Counted from the first letter of the stretch, positions 1 to 12,620 are shown. The stretch: 64,000 nucleotides of DNA from Actinomycetota bacterium (GCA_019240215.1 JAFAYQ010000027.1:1-64000), one strand, 5' to 3'. The notes: generated from the letters alone by a model not told the origin. Program-made: numbers and translations.

Positions 1-357
1 GTCGACGAACGCGCCGACGTCCGCGACGCGGTCCTTCAGGAGGTAGCCGACTCCGGCGGCGCCCGAGAGCGTAAGCTCGCGCGCATACAGCGGCTCGACG
101 TACTGGCTGAGGACCAGGACGGGCATGCCCGGCCGCCTGGCCCGCGCGCCGATGGCCGCCACCAGGCCCTCGTTGGTGAACGTGGGCGGCATCCGGACGT
201 CCATGATCACGACGTCGACCGGGGCCCGATCGGCCAGCGCCTCGGTCAGCTCGGCCGGGTCGCCGACCTCGGCCACCACGTCGAAGTCGTGCGCCCGCAG
301 CAGCCGGGCCAGCCCGTCCCGCAGCAGCGTCAGGTCTTCGGCGATGACAACTCGCAC
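1..357 (-). CDS. NarL/LuxR-type response regulator receiver domain (3' end cut by window edge)
   Basis: Reverse-strand reading from GTG at 357: VRVVIAEDLTLLRDGLARLLRAHDFDVV...DVVIMDVRMPPTFTNEGL...VLVLSQYVEPLYARELT...GVGYLLKDRV; overlaps the 3' end of the upstream kinase gene. Confidence 0.9.
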   Translation of the reverse strand, partial: MRVVIAEDLTLLRDGLARLLRAHDFDVVAEVGDPAELTEALADRAPVDVVIMDVRMPPTFTNEGLVAAIGARARRPGMPVLVLSQYVEPLYARELTLSGAAGVGYLLKDRVADVGAFVD

Positions 358-1391
358 GGCACCTCCATGGTGACGGTGGTGGGGCCACCGGGCGGGCTGC
401 TGATGGCCAGCGTGCCGTCGAAGGTCTCCAGCCGCCCGGCCACCCCGAGCAGCCCGGTGCCGCCGTCGAGGCGGGCGCCGCCGAGCCCGTTGTCGCCGAC
501 GGTGACCGACAGCAGGCCATGGTCGTGCCGCAGGCCGACCGTGGCGGCCGTCGCCCCGCTGTGCTTGACCACGTTGGCCAGGCACTCGGCGGCGGTGAAG
601 TAGACCGCCGACTCGACCGGCACCGGCGGCCGCCCGGCCAGCGTGCCGCTGACCGTCACCGGCACCGCCACGTCCAGCGCCAGCGCCCGGATCGCGCCTT
701 CCAGCCCGCGGTCGGCCAGCACCGGCGGCTGGATGCCGCGCATCACCGTGCGCAGGTCATCGAGGGCGGCCAGCGTGGTCGAGCGGGCCTCGATCAGCAG
801 CCCCGGCAGCTCGTTGGGCTTGCTGGCCAGCAGCGACTCGGCCAGGCCGAGGCTCATCGCCACCGACACCAGCCGGGCCTGGGCGCCGTCGTGCAGGTCC
901 CGCTCGATCCGCTGCAGCTCGGCCGCCTGGATGTCGAGCGCGCCCCGGCGGGTGCGGGTCAGCACGTCCACCCGGTCGGTCAGCGCCTGCTCGCGCTCGG
1001 CCGACCGGTTCCGCACCATCCAGACGTGCAGCGCCAGCAGCACGCTGAGGCCGAGGATCGGCCACACCGGCCAGAAGTAGTGGAACCCGGCCAGCATCCA
1101 GATGACCAGGAACATCACCGCCAGCGCGAACGACACCGACAGATGCAGGGCCAGGAACCGGCGCCCGCGGGGGACCCGCAGGCCCCACAGCGCGGCCGCT
1201 TGCAGCCAGAGCGGCACCCCCAGCCCGAACCAGACCCAGGCCGGCCAGAAGTGCCCGTGGGCCCCGGTCAGCGCCCACCCCAGCGCGAGGCCGCCGCCGA
1301 TGACCAGGGAGATGAACGCCTCGAGACGCCACAGCGTCCGCCAGACGGCGTACGGCCGCGCGGCGCGGCCAGGCTGGGCGTCGACGCTCAC
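330..1391 (-). CDS. Two-component sensor histidine kinase (HisKA_3 type)
   Basis: ORF 330..1475; likely start GTG at 1391; TM segments then RIERDLHDGAQARLVSVAMSLGLAE H-box and C-terminal ATPase region (VGDNGLGGARLDGGTGLLGVAGRLE). Confidence 0.9.
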   Translation of the reverse strand: MSVDAQPGRAARPYAVWRTLWRLEAFISLVIGGGLALGWALTGAHGHFWPAWVWFGLGVPLWLQAAALWGLRVPRGRRFLALHLSVSFALAVMFLVIWMLAGFHYFWPVWPILGLSVLLALHVWMVRNRSAEREQALTDRVDVLTRTRRGALDIQAAELQRIERDLHDGAQARLVSVAMSLGLAESLLASKPNELPGLLIEARSTTLAALDDLRTVMRGIQPPVLADRGLEGAIRALALDVAVPVTVSGTLAGRPPVPVESAVYFTAAECLANVVKHSGATAATVGLRHDHGLLSVTVGDNGLGGARLDGGTGLLGVAGRLETFDGTLAISSPPGGPTTVTMEVPCELSSPKT

Positions 1392-1453
1392 GTAACCGAC
1401 GATAAACGACCTCGCGGTGACCGGCGATCTTCCCGGCCGCCAGCGCATCAAAA

Positions 1454-1470
1454 GTGGGGTTAACCCCCAC
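1454..1470. promoter_or_regulatory. GTGGGGTTAACCCCCAC palindrome upstream of histidine kinase gene
   Basis: Near-perfect palindrome 63-79 bp upstream of the inferred start at 1391; similar element at 34154-34173. Confidence 0.6.
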
Positions 1471-1642
1471 CGCAAGATGGGTGACAGTCCCCTGGTGACT
1501 GTCAGAGGTCGCCCATAGCGTGGCTTATGTGCGTTACGGCCGATGATTTGGGGCCGCGGCGCCGGTCGGACCAGATGTAAATGAGATGCGCGGAATACCG
1601 GCCGCGAGGCACGGTGTTCTCAAGGCTCGAACGGGGGCAAGG

Positions 1643-2779
1643 ATGATCGCGATCGTGTGGGCGCTGAGCGCGGCCGTGCTCTACGGTACGGGCGCCGCGC
1701 TGCAGCAGCATCAGGCGGCCGCCGCGCCGGACCGGGCGGCGGGGCGCCCTGGTCTGCTCCTGCTGCTGATGCGCCGTCCGTGGTGGCTGCTGGGCATCGT
1801 CGCCGAGATCGGCGGCTTCGCGACCCACGCCTTCGCGCTGAAGTCGGGGCCGCTGACCGTGGTGCAGCTGCTGCTGGCCTCCTCGCTGGTGTTCAGCGTC
1901 GGTACCGTGCACCTGCGGTCCGGGCGCTGGCCGAGCCGGGCCACCTGGGCCGCGGTCGCCGCCGTGGTCGCCGGTCTCGGCTCGTTCGTCGCGCTGACCG
2001 CGCCGGCCCTGGCTCACGCCCACGACGGTTCGTCGCGGTCCGGGCTGGCCGCGCTCGGCCTGGCCGCCGCCGCGCTGCCGTTCGCGGCGATCGGGCTGTT
2101 CAGCCGGGACCGCCGCCGGGCGGTGCTGCTGGCCATCGGCGCCGGCCTGGCCGACACCGGCGTCGCCGTGGTCACCATGGCCTTCACCCACTCGCTGGGC
2201 CACGGCCTGGGCGGCATGCTGACCTCGTGGCCGGCCTACGCGCTGGCCATCGGCGGCCCTTGCTCGCTGCTGCTGACCCAGACCGCCTACCAGGCCGGCC
2301 GCCCGATGATCTCGCTGCCCGTCATCACCGTGGTCAGCCCGCTGGCCAGCCTGGCCGTCGGGATCGGCCTGCTCGGTGAGACCACCAAGCTGACCGTGCT
2401 CAGCGCGACCGGGGCCGGCCTGGCCGTCCTGGTCGCCGGAGCGGGCCTGCTCAGCCTGGCCCGCACCGCCTCGATCCCGGCCGCGGCCGTCCAGCCCGCT
2501 ACCGCGCCCGCTACCCCGCCCGCTCCCGGCCTGGTGCCCGACCCGGAGCCGGCCCCCCGGTGGCGGCCGGCCATCCTGGGCGTCATGCGTCCCCTCGCCG
2601 TCCACTCCGCCCACGCGGCCCGGCTGGCCTTCGGCAGCCTGGCGTTCTGGGCCTACCCGGCCTGGGGCACCAGCCCCTACTGGGAGTCGATCCCGCCGGC
2701 CGGCCCGGCTGAGGCCCGGCCCGTCGCCTCGCCCTACCCGCACCGGCCACCGGCCCACACCGGGCCCCTGGCCCACTGA
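1643..2779 (+). CDS. EamA/DMT-like multi-TM transporter
   Basis: MIAIVWALSAAVLYGTGAALQQHQ... repeated hydrophobic segments; Pro-rich C-terminal tail. Confidence 0.75.
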   Translation: MIAIVWALSAAVLYGTGAALQQHQAAAAPDRAAGRPGLLLLLMRRPWWLLGIVAEIGGFATHAFALKSGPLTVVQLLLASSLVFSVGTVHLRSGRWPSRATWAAVAAVVAGLGSFVALTAPALAHAHDGSSRSGLAALGLAAAALPFAAIGLFSRDRRRAVLLAIGAGLADTGVAVVTMAFTHSLGHGLGGMLTSWPAYALAIGGPCSLLLTQTAYQAGRPMISLPVITVVSPLASLAVGIGLLGETTKLTVLSATGAGLAVLVAGAGLLSLARTASIPAAAVQPATAPATPPAPGLVPDPEPAPRWRPAILGVMRPLAVHSAHAARLAFGSLAFWAYPAWGTSPYWESIPPAGPAEARPVASPYPHRPPAHTGPLAH

Positions 2780-2859
2780 GCGCGCCTGTCCAGCCACGCC
2801 CGGCCCGGTCATCGCACCAGGCCGGGCGTGGCTTCGATCTGCTCGCCCTGGGCAGCTTC

Positions 2860-4011
2860 GTGGTGCTGGGGCTGCCGGACGGCATGCTCGGGCCGGCCTG
2901 GCCCGCGATCCGGCAGACGTTCGGCGCCCCGATCGCCGACCTCGGGCTGATCCTGCTGGTCACCACCGTCGGCTCGATCACGGTGACGGTGTTCGTGGGC
3001 TCGCTGATCCGCCGCCTGGGGGTACCCGCGCTGCTGGCCACGTCCGGGCTCAGCGCCGCCCTCGGCGCGATCGGCTACACGCTGGCGCCCGGGCTGTGGC
3101 TCGTGCTGTCGGTCGCGGTCCTGGTCGGAGTGGCGGCCGGCCTGATGGACGGTGGCCTGAACACCGCGATCGGCCTGGCCGGGCGGCCCCGGCTGCTGAA
3201 CCTGCTGCACGCCGCCTACGGGATCGGCACCACGATCGGCCCGCTGGTGATCACCGCCGCCATCGTCACCGGCTCCTGGCGGCCCGCCTACGCCGCCCTG
3301 GCCGCCTGCAACCTGGTCATCGCCGGACTCTGGCTCCGCCAGCGCCGGGCCGGCCTGCGCGCCACCGCCGCCCCCGACGCCGGCGCCCCGCCTGAGACGG
3401 AGCTGGATCCGAGTACCGGCTGGTCCCGGCGCCGGTCCTCGGCCGCGGTGATCACCGGCATCCTGATCTTCTTCGCCTACACCGGCGTCGAGGTCGCGGC
3501 CGGTCAGTGGGAGGCCAGCTACTGCCGCTACCACCTGGGCATGTCGGCCTCGGCGGCCGGGATCGCGGTGTTCGGCTACTGGGCCGCGCTGACCGGCGCC
3601 CGCATCCTGCTGGCGCTGCTGCCCCGCCCGATTCCGCTGGTCCAGATCGTCCGCTGGGGGAGCGTGCTGGGGGCGGTCGGGGCCGCCGCGATCTGGTGGC
3701 AGCCGGACCGGGCCGTCACCCTGGCCGGCTTCACCATCATCGGCGCCGGCCTGGCGGGCGTGTTCCCGGCCCTGATCGGCCTCACCCCCGTCCGCATCGG
3801 CCACCGCCGCGCCCAGCACGCCATCGCCTGGCAGGTCGGCGCGGCCGCCGCCGGCGGCTCAGGCCTGTCGGCCCTGCTCGGCCTCCTCATCGGCCTGTCC
3901 GGCCTTCAGATCCTCGGCCCCGCCCTCACCCTGCTGGCCCTCCTCCTCATCGCCCTCAACCTGGTGCTGGCCCGCATCGCCCCCGTCCCGCTCACCCCGC
4001 ACCGCCCCTGA
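2860..4011 (+). CDS. MFS transporter
   Basis: VLGLPDGMLGPAWPAIRQTFGAPIADLGLILLVTTVGSITVTVFVGSLIRRLG, about 12 hydrophobic segments; start uncertain (open frame continues upstream). Confidence 0.85.
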   Translation: MVLGLPDGMLGPAWPAIRQTFGAPIADLGLILLVTTVGSITVTVFVGSLIRRLGVPALLATSGLSAALGAIGYTLAPGLWLVLSVAVLVGVAAGLMDGGLNTAIGLAGRPRLLNLLHAAYGIGTTIGPLVITAAIVTGSWRPAYAALAACNLVIAGLWLRQRRAGLRATAAPDAGAPPETELDPSTGWSRRRSSAAVITGILIFFAYTGVEVAAGQWEASYCRYHLGMSASAAGIAVFGYWAALTGARILLALLPRPIPLVQIVRWGSVLGAVGAAAIWWQPDRAVTLAGFTIIGAGLAGVFPALIGLTPVRIGHRRAQHAIAWQVGAAAAGGSGLSALLGLLIGLSGLQILGPALTLLALLLIALNLVLARIAPVPLTPHRP

Positions 4012-5130
4012 GCAGCTCGTCGAGTTGCCGGACCACCGGGTTGTGCTGGTCGGTGGCGAGCAGCAGGGCCACGTAACCCCGGGCGTCGAAGGGAATCATC
4101 TCGTCGCGGCGGGCCGGATCGGCCCCCCGTTCGATCAGCAAGCCGACCACCTCCGGTTGCGGGTACATGACCGCCCAGACCAGGCCGGTTCGCCCGAAGT
4201 AGGGCGCGACGTCGGGGTTCAGGCCGCGGTCGAGGAACCAGCGCACGACCTCGGTCCGGCCGTGCTGGCAGGCGTGGACGAACGCCTCGGCCATGATCTG
4301 CTCCGGATCGGATGTCGCCGGGTTCCGGGCTGGGAGGGGGAAGAAGTCGGCCGGGTTGGGGCGCGGCCGCGCGGCGGCGGGCCGCAGCCTGCCGTCCGCC
4401 TCGAAGCAGGCCCGGACCAGCTCCAGCCGGCCGCGGGTAGCAAGAGGTCCAGGCGGGTGGCCTTGCCGATCAGCACCTCGGCGGCGGTGCGCGGCACCCC
4501 GAGTCCCGGGCCGAGTTTGGTTCCCAGCAGTTCCCGCACGGTGAGCATCTGCAGCAGGGTGTCGGCCTGCCCGGCGCTCAGCTGGGCCAGCCGGCTGGTG
4601 TCGCCCGCCAGCATGGCTTCGGCCTCTGGACGCAGGCGCCGCCATCTCTCCTGCCGTTCGGCCGCCTCGCGCTGGGATTTCTCGGCGCCCTCCACCAGCT
4701 CCCGCCAGGTCGGGAAGCCGAACTCGCGGGCGATGATCAGCCGCGCGTCGCGCAGCTCGGCGGTGGATGCGTCGGTGGCCGCAGCGTATCTGGGCACTTG
4801 CGCCCGCAGCCGGCCGAGCGCGCCCGGGTCGCCGCGGCGCAGCTCGGTGAGCAGGGCGTCGGCCCATGAGGCGTAGTCGCCTGCCCCTTGTCCCCACAGC
4901 CGGGAGACCGGCCGGTCCTCGGTGGCGCGCTGATTCTGGATGTACGCCCGGAACTCGGCCCAGTTCCGGAATCCGTGTTCCTGGGCCACCACGTACTGGG
5001 CGTCGCTGAGCAGGAACCGCTCGGCCCGGTCGCCCAGCACCTCGGCCGCCCGGTCCCGGGCGGCGGCATCTCCCGCCTCGTAGCCGCGCAGCAGGTGCTT
5101 GGCCTGAGGCTACTGCTCAAGGTGGGAAAA
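3992..5130 (-). pseudogene. Ankyrin-repeat protein, disrupted (frameshift plus in-frame stop)
   Basis: Two overlapping ORFs in different frames (4219..5040 and 3992..4897) join near 4438-4446 as ...KATRLDLL/ATRGRLELVRACFEADGR...; in-frame TAG at 5110-5112 inside LEQ*PQAKHLLRGYEAGD; ankyrin-like EVVRWFLDRGLNPDVAP...GLLIERGADP. Confidence 0.7.
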
Positions 5131-5318
5131 TCCCTGCCCGCGGACTGGCAGCGCCCTTGCACGCTCCATTCACATTAACGATCGGCTCTGGGCCCAGCAA
5201 CCGCCACTTGTGGACGATCATCTCCCGTGACCGGACAGCACCCCGCCGTACTCCGGTGGCCCGCTCCGGTACCGGTCCCGCTCATCCCATCCCGGTCCAT
5301 TGGGTAGAGGAACCGGCG

Positions 5319-5924
5319 ATGGAGGACTTCTTCGCGACGCTGACGTCCTGGTGGCCGCCGGGCCGCCCCGACCTGCACTGGCACCTGCTGCCCGCTCCCG
5401 CCCCGGTGGCGGCCGGGCTCACCGCCCACTACCGCGAGCTCACCCACCGGCCCGGCCTGGCCCCGGTCGACCCGCGCTGGTGTCATGTCACCGTCCAGGA
5501 CATCGCCCCGGCCGACGAGGTCAGCCCGGACGAGGTGGACCGCATCGTGGCCCAGGTCCGCCGGGCCGTGGCCGGGCTGGCGGCACCCGAGCTGACCCTG
5601 GGCCCACCGGAGATCGGCCGCCTCGGCCTCGGCTGCCCGGTGAGCCCGGCCGGACCCGCCCGGCGGCTGTGGGAGATCACCGTGGCCGCCTCTCAGCAGG
5701 TCACCGGCGAACGGTTCCCGGTCCGCCCGGCCGCCTACCGCCCGCACCTGTCGCTGGCCTACGGCGTCGCCCGCACCAGCGATGAGCCGCTGCGCGACTG
5801 GCTGGCCACCCACCCCGCCCGGACCGCGGCGTTTACCGCCGGGAAGCTGTCGCTGGTGGCTCAGTCCCACGACGCGTCCGGCGCCATCACCTGGCGCCCG
5901 GTCGCCGACGTTACGCTGCTCTAG
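5319..5924 (+). CDS. 2H phosphoesterase / 2'-5' RNA ligase family protein
   Basis: Two H-x-[TS] motifs: WCHVTVQDI and YRPHLSLAYG. Confidence 0.8.
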   Translation: MEDFFATLTSWWPPGRPDLHWHLLPAPAPVAAGLTAHYRELTHRPGLAPVDPRWCHVTVQDIAPADEVSPDEVDRIVAQVRRAVAGLAAPELTLGPPEIGRLGLGCPVSPAGPARRLWEITVAASQQVTGERFPVRPAAYRPHLSLAYGVARTSDEPLRDWLATHPARTAAFTAGKLSLVAQSHDASGAITWRPVADVTLL

Positions 5925-5951
5925 TAGGGCCAGACTCAACGGGGAGCAGCC

Positions 5952-6454
5952 ATGTACGAGCCTTATCCGGGTACCGGCGCCGAGCCGCAGCCGACGGCCG
6001 ACGCCACGCTGACGCCCACGCCGCCGCCGTCGATCCAGACCGCGGTCCGGCTCATGTACGCCGGCGCCGCCGTCGAAGTCGTCGCGTTCATCGTCACGCT
6101 GGTGGCCAGCGGCAGCCGCCGGGCCGCCATCGTCAAGGCCCACCCGGGCTACACGGCGGCCGAGGTGCACCGGTCCGAGCTCGCCCTGACCATCCCGCTG
6201 GCGATCGGCGCGCTGATCGCGATCGCGCTGTGGGTCTGGATGGCGCGGGCGAACGGGCGCGGACGGAGCTGGGCCCGGGTCCTGGCCGCGGTGCTGTTCG
6301 GCATCAACACGATCGACACGCTCGGTTCGCTGGCCCTGGTCCGCCACGGGACCACGCTCTCGGCCGGGGTGCCGACGCTGATCGTCGCCGTGGTCATCTG
6401 GCTGATCGGGCTGGCCGCCATCGTGCTGCTGTTCCGCAAGGACAGCACCTCCTA

Positions 6455-6476
<22 letters not shown>
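5952..6476 (+). CDS. Multi-TM membrane protein of unknown function
   Basis: ATG with GGGGAG upstream; hydrophobic segments [28 protein letters not shown]..., conserved-looking TM layout. Confidence 0.7.
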
Positions 6477-9382
<2,906 letters not shown>

Positions 9383-9463
9383 ATTGGCTCTCGTATAACA
9401 CCGCGGATGCCCTATTCGTTCCCGGTCCCGACGCTCCCGGAACCCCTCTTGAGGAGGCGTTGG

Positions 9464-10192
9464 CTAGGCGTGACGGGAGGTCACCAGGGTGGCGAACACC
9501 ACCGTGCTGCTGAGGTAATGACCGGTCGAGAAGTCGAACGCCCCGCCGCAGGTAATAAGGTGCAGGGCCGCGTAGTCAGAAGCGCCGTAAATGATTTTGG
9601 TCGGGAAATTGTCTTTCGGGTACTCGCGCACTCCGGTGACCCGGAAAACCGCGGTCACCCCGTCCGCCAGCGTTACGTCAATGGTGTTCCCGGGCCGCAG
9701 CGCGCCCAGCCGGTAGAAGACGGCCGGCCCGTTGAGCGTGTCCACGTGACCCTCGATCACCGACGAGCCGATCTCGCCCGGGGTGACCGAGTACTTGTAC
9801 CAGGCCGCTTCCATCGGCCGGTTGTAGACCGACGGGACCTGAATGGTGCCGTCCGCGTTGAGGCCCAGACGCAGCAGGCTGGACCGCACCCCGATGGCGG
9901 GGATGCTGACCGTGGTCGGCTCCGAATGGGGCAGTCGCGGGCCCCGGCCGCTGGCCGCGGTCACGCCGGCCGCGTCCTGGCCCGGCTGGGGCGCGTGGTG
10001 CTGGGTCAGCGCGGCCACCCCCATCGCGGCCGCCCCGCCGATGATGAGCAGCACGGCCGCGAATCCGGCCAGCCGGGCCCGCCAGTTGACCGGCGGCCGC
10101 GGCGGCAGGTTCATGCCGGTGCCGCTGGTAAAGACGACGCGGAACCCGGCAATCCGTCGCCACTCGGGGTCCGCCAATGCCCCTCCTTCCAC
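9464..10192 (-). CDS. Class F sortase
   Basis: N-terminal TM anchor; VIEGHVD (His) and LHLITCGGAFDFSTGHYLSSTVVFA (Cys) sortase motifs. Confidence 0.85.
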   Translation of the reverse strand: MEGGALADPEWRRIAGFRVVFTSGTGMNLPPRPPVNWRARLAGFAAVLLIIGGAAAMGVAALTQHHAPQPGQDAAGVTAASGRGPRLPHSEPTTVSIPAIGVRSSLLRLGLNADGTIQVPSVYNRPMEAAWYKYSVTPGEIGSSVIEGHVDTLNGPAVFYRLGALRPGNTIDVTLADGVTAVFRVTGVREYPKDNFPTKIIYGASDYAALHLITCGGAFDFSTGHYLSSTVVFATLVTSRHA

Positions 10193-10415
10193 AATGGGTG
10201 TTACTCGCGTAGCCTAATATTCCAGTGAAAAATAGGCCATTGCGTGCCAGGGTCGCCCGTCCGGCTTCCTATTTTGCCGGGGGCGCTTTTGCCGTGCCGC
10301 GCGCGGCCCGCCCGGGGCGCCGTTACGCTGGCCCAGCCGATTCTTGCTCAAATGCCGGTTTGCATTCCCCGGATCTGGGGGACAGCCGTTCTGCGACTGG
10401 GACATAGGAGGGTTC

Positions 10416-10844
10416 ATGCGGGTGCGCTGGATGGCCGGGCAGGCCAGAGTACGCAGGCGGATGGCAGCCGTCCTCTGCAGCTCGGTGGCCATGTTCGCGG
10501 CGCTGTCCGTCTCCGCCTGCACCGGGGGCTCGACTCCGGGCGCGGGCGCCTCCGCGTCGTCCAGCTTCTTCACCGCCAAGGCCCCGTCCGGTACCGCCAC
10601 CGTCATCACGCCCAGCCCGTCGCCGTCCCCGTCGCTGACCCCGTCCCCGTCCCCGTCTCCGTCGCTGACCGAGGCCACCCTGCCGGTGCCCGCCACCACC
10701 TCGGCCGCCCCCATCGGCGCTCCCTCCACGGGCGGCGGCGGCACCGCCGGCCTGCAGCACCTGACCCTGTTCGGCCTCGGCGGCCTGGCCATCCTGGCCG
10801 GCCTGGCCAGCTTGATCTACCGCCGCCGGCTGCGCGACCGCTGA
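10416..10844 (+). CDS. Secreted/wall-anchored-like small protein with SP repeats and C-terminal TM plus Arg-rich tail
   Basis: RBS GGAGG then ATG 10416; (SP)n repeats; C-terminus GAPSTGGGGTAGLQHLTLFGLGGLAILAGLASLIYRRRLRDR. Confidence 0.75.
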   Translation: MRVRWMAGQARVRRRMAAVLCSSVAMFAALSVSACTGGSTPGAGASASSSFFTAKAPSGTATVITPSPSPSPSLTPSPSPSPSLTEATLPVPATTSAAPIGAPSTGGGGTAGLQHLTLFGLGGLAILAGLASLIYRRRLRDR

Positions 10845-10866
10845 GCGCCCGCACCTGACCCCGCGG

Positions 10867-11469
10867 CTACCCGTCCTGCACGCTCAGCTGGAGGGCGGTG
10901 ATGCCGCCCGCGCTGATCGGCCTGATGTCCATCGGGCAGCTCGACAGCACCACCAGGCAGTCCAGCTCGGCCCGGAACGCGATGAAGTCACCGGGCCCGC
11001 TCGACGCCGGGTGCGAGGCCAGGGTCCCGTCCGGCTCCGGGCGCACGTCCATGAACACGTTCAGCGGCTGCGGCACCGTCCCGGCGGTGACGCCGTGGCC
11101 GGTCAGCGCCTCGGCCAGGTTGGCCGCGCACGAGCGGTGCCCGGGGGCCGCCCCCAGCGACGCGTAGCGGGCCGGGTCGCAGGCCGCGTACAGCATGTCG
11201 TGCCGCCCGGGCGAGGTGTCCTCGGTCACGGCCAGGATCGGCCGCCGCCGGTTGGTCAGCACCGGGTCGCCCGGCCGCGGGAACAGCTTGGCGATGGCCG
11301 GCCGGGTGTGCTGGGCGCTGGCGTACTCGCCCGGGTCGGCCCGGCTGAACGCGAACAGGTCGCCCACCTGCCCGCCGGCCAGGTCCGTGACCCGCACGAC
11401 CTGCCCGGCCGCGACCAGCACGGCGCGGCCCTCGCCGCCCGGCACCTGCACCCGCGCCCGTTCGGCCAT
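10867..11469 (-). CDS. DUF1989 / urea-carboxylase-associated family protein
   Basis: VRVTDLAGGQVGDLFAFSRADPGEYASAQHTR...LYAACDPARYASLG...NVFMDV. Confidence 0.85.
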   Translation of the reverse strand: MAERARVQVPGGEGRAVLVAAGQVVRVTDLAGGQVGDLFAFSRADPGEYASAQHTRPAIAKLFPRPGDPVLTNRRRPILAVTEDTSPGRHDMLYAACDPARYASLGAAPGHRSCAANLAEALTGHGVTAGTVPQPLNVFMDVRPEPDGTLASHPASSGPGDFIAFRAELDCLVVLSSCPMDIRPISAGGITALQLSVQDG

Positions 11470-11486
11470 TTCTCTACTATCGCAGC

Positions 11487-12620
11487 ATGAACGCCCACCA
11501 GACCACGCCCACGGGGCTGCCCCGGGCCCGCTCGATCGGGATCCCGTTCGGCGGCGACCCCGGCCCCAGCAACGCGATCACCGACGTTTCCGGCGTGCAG
11601 GTCGGCTACGTCACCCTGATCGAGGGCGACGGCCCCCTGCGGGCCGGCCAGGGCCCGGTCCGGACCGGGGTCACCGCGATCCTGGCTCGCGGCCGCGACG
11701 GCTGGGGGACCGGCTGCGCGGCCGGGTTCCACTCGTTCAACGGCAACGGCGAGCTGACCGCCTCGCACTGGCTGGCCGAGACCGGCATCTTGTCCTCGGC
11801 CGTGCTGCTGACCAACACCTACGCGGTCGGTACCGTGCACCGCGGCGTGGTCGACTGGATCAACCAGAACCGGCCCGGCCAGCTGCCCTGGGAGTTCCCG
11901 GTCGTCGGCGAGACCTACGACGGCTACCTCAACGACGTCAGCGGCGCCCACGTCCGCACCGGCGACGCGGTGACCGCGATCGATCAGGCCCACGGCGGCC
12001 CGATCGAGGAGGGCTCGGTCGGCGGCGGCACCGGCATGTGCGGCTACGGCTACAAGGGCGGCAGCGGCACCGCCTCCCGGCTGGTCGCGCTGGGCACCCA
12101 GACGTGCACGGTCGGCGTGTTCGTGCAGGCCAACTTCGGCCGCCGGCGGCACCTGACGATCGCCGGGCGCCCGGTCGGCCAGCACCTGCTGGACGACAAC
12201 CCGCTGGAGGAGACCAACTGGTTCCTGCCCGCCGGGGCCGGCTCGATCATCGCCGTGGTCGCCACCGACGCGCCGCTGCTGCCCGGCCAGGCCAGCGCGC
12301 TGGCCCGCCGGGCCACCCTCGGCATCGGCCGGACCGGAACCACTGGCTCGCACAGCTCCGGCGACATCTTCCTGGCCTTCTCGACCGCCAATCCCGGCCA
12401 GCTCGGCAGCGAGGAGGGCCCCGACTCACCCCAGCCGGGCCAGCTCCGGCGGCTGGAGTTCCTGGGCTGGGACGACATCGACGGCCTGTTCGAGGCGACC
12501 GTCCAGGCGGTCGAGGAAGCGGTCCTCAACGCGCTGGTGGCCAACTCCGAGATGACCGGCCGCGACGGCCACCGGATGCCCGCCCTGCCCCGCGACCGCG
12601 TCACCGCCCTGCTCGGCTGA
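11487..12620 (+). CDS. P1 family peptidase (DmpA/BapA-like, S58)
   Basis: GDPGPSNAITDVSGVQVGYVTLIEG... GGGTGMCGYGYKGGSGTASR ... GIGRTGTTGSHSSGDIFLAFSTANP. Confidence 0.9.
   Translation: MNAHQTTPTGLPRARSIGIPFGGDPGPSNAITDVSGVQVGYVTLIEGDGPLRAGQGPVRTGVTAILARGRDGWGTGCAAGFHSFNGNGELTASHWLAETGILSSAVLLTNTYAVGTVHRGVVDWINQNRPGQLPWEFPVVGETYDGYLNDVSGAHVRTGDAVTAIDQAHGGPIEEGSVGGGTGMCGYGYKGGSGTASRLVALGTQTCTVGVFVQANFGRRRHLTIAGRPVGQHLLDDNPLEETNWFLPAGAGSIIAVVATDAPLLPGQASALARRATLGIGRTGTTGSHSSGDIFLAFSTANPGQLGSEEGPDSPQPGQLRRLEFLGWDDIDGLFEATVQAVEEAVLNALVANSEMTGRDGHRMPALPRDRVTALLG

Noticed and set aside
1502-2812. 436-aa minus ORF antisense to the DMT transporter
   Set aside because: Gly/Gln/Arg-rich shadow ORF; the forward strand gives a convincing membrane protein.
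10610-10670. Short SP/TCGCCG-like repeats as a possible CRISPR or satellite
   Set aside because: In-frame Ser-Pro low complexity inside a secreted protein; no spacer structure.
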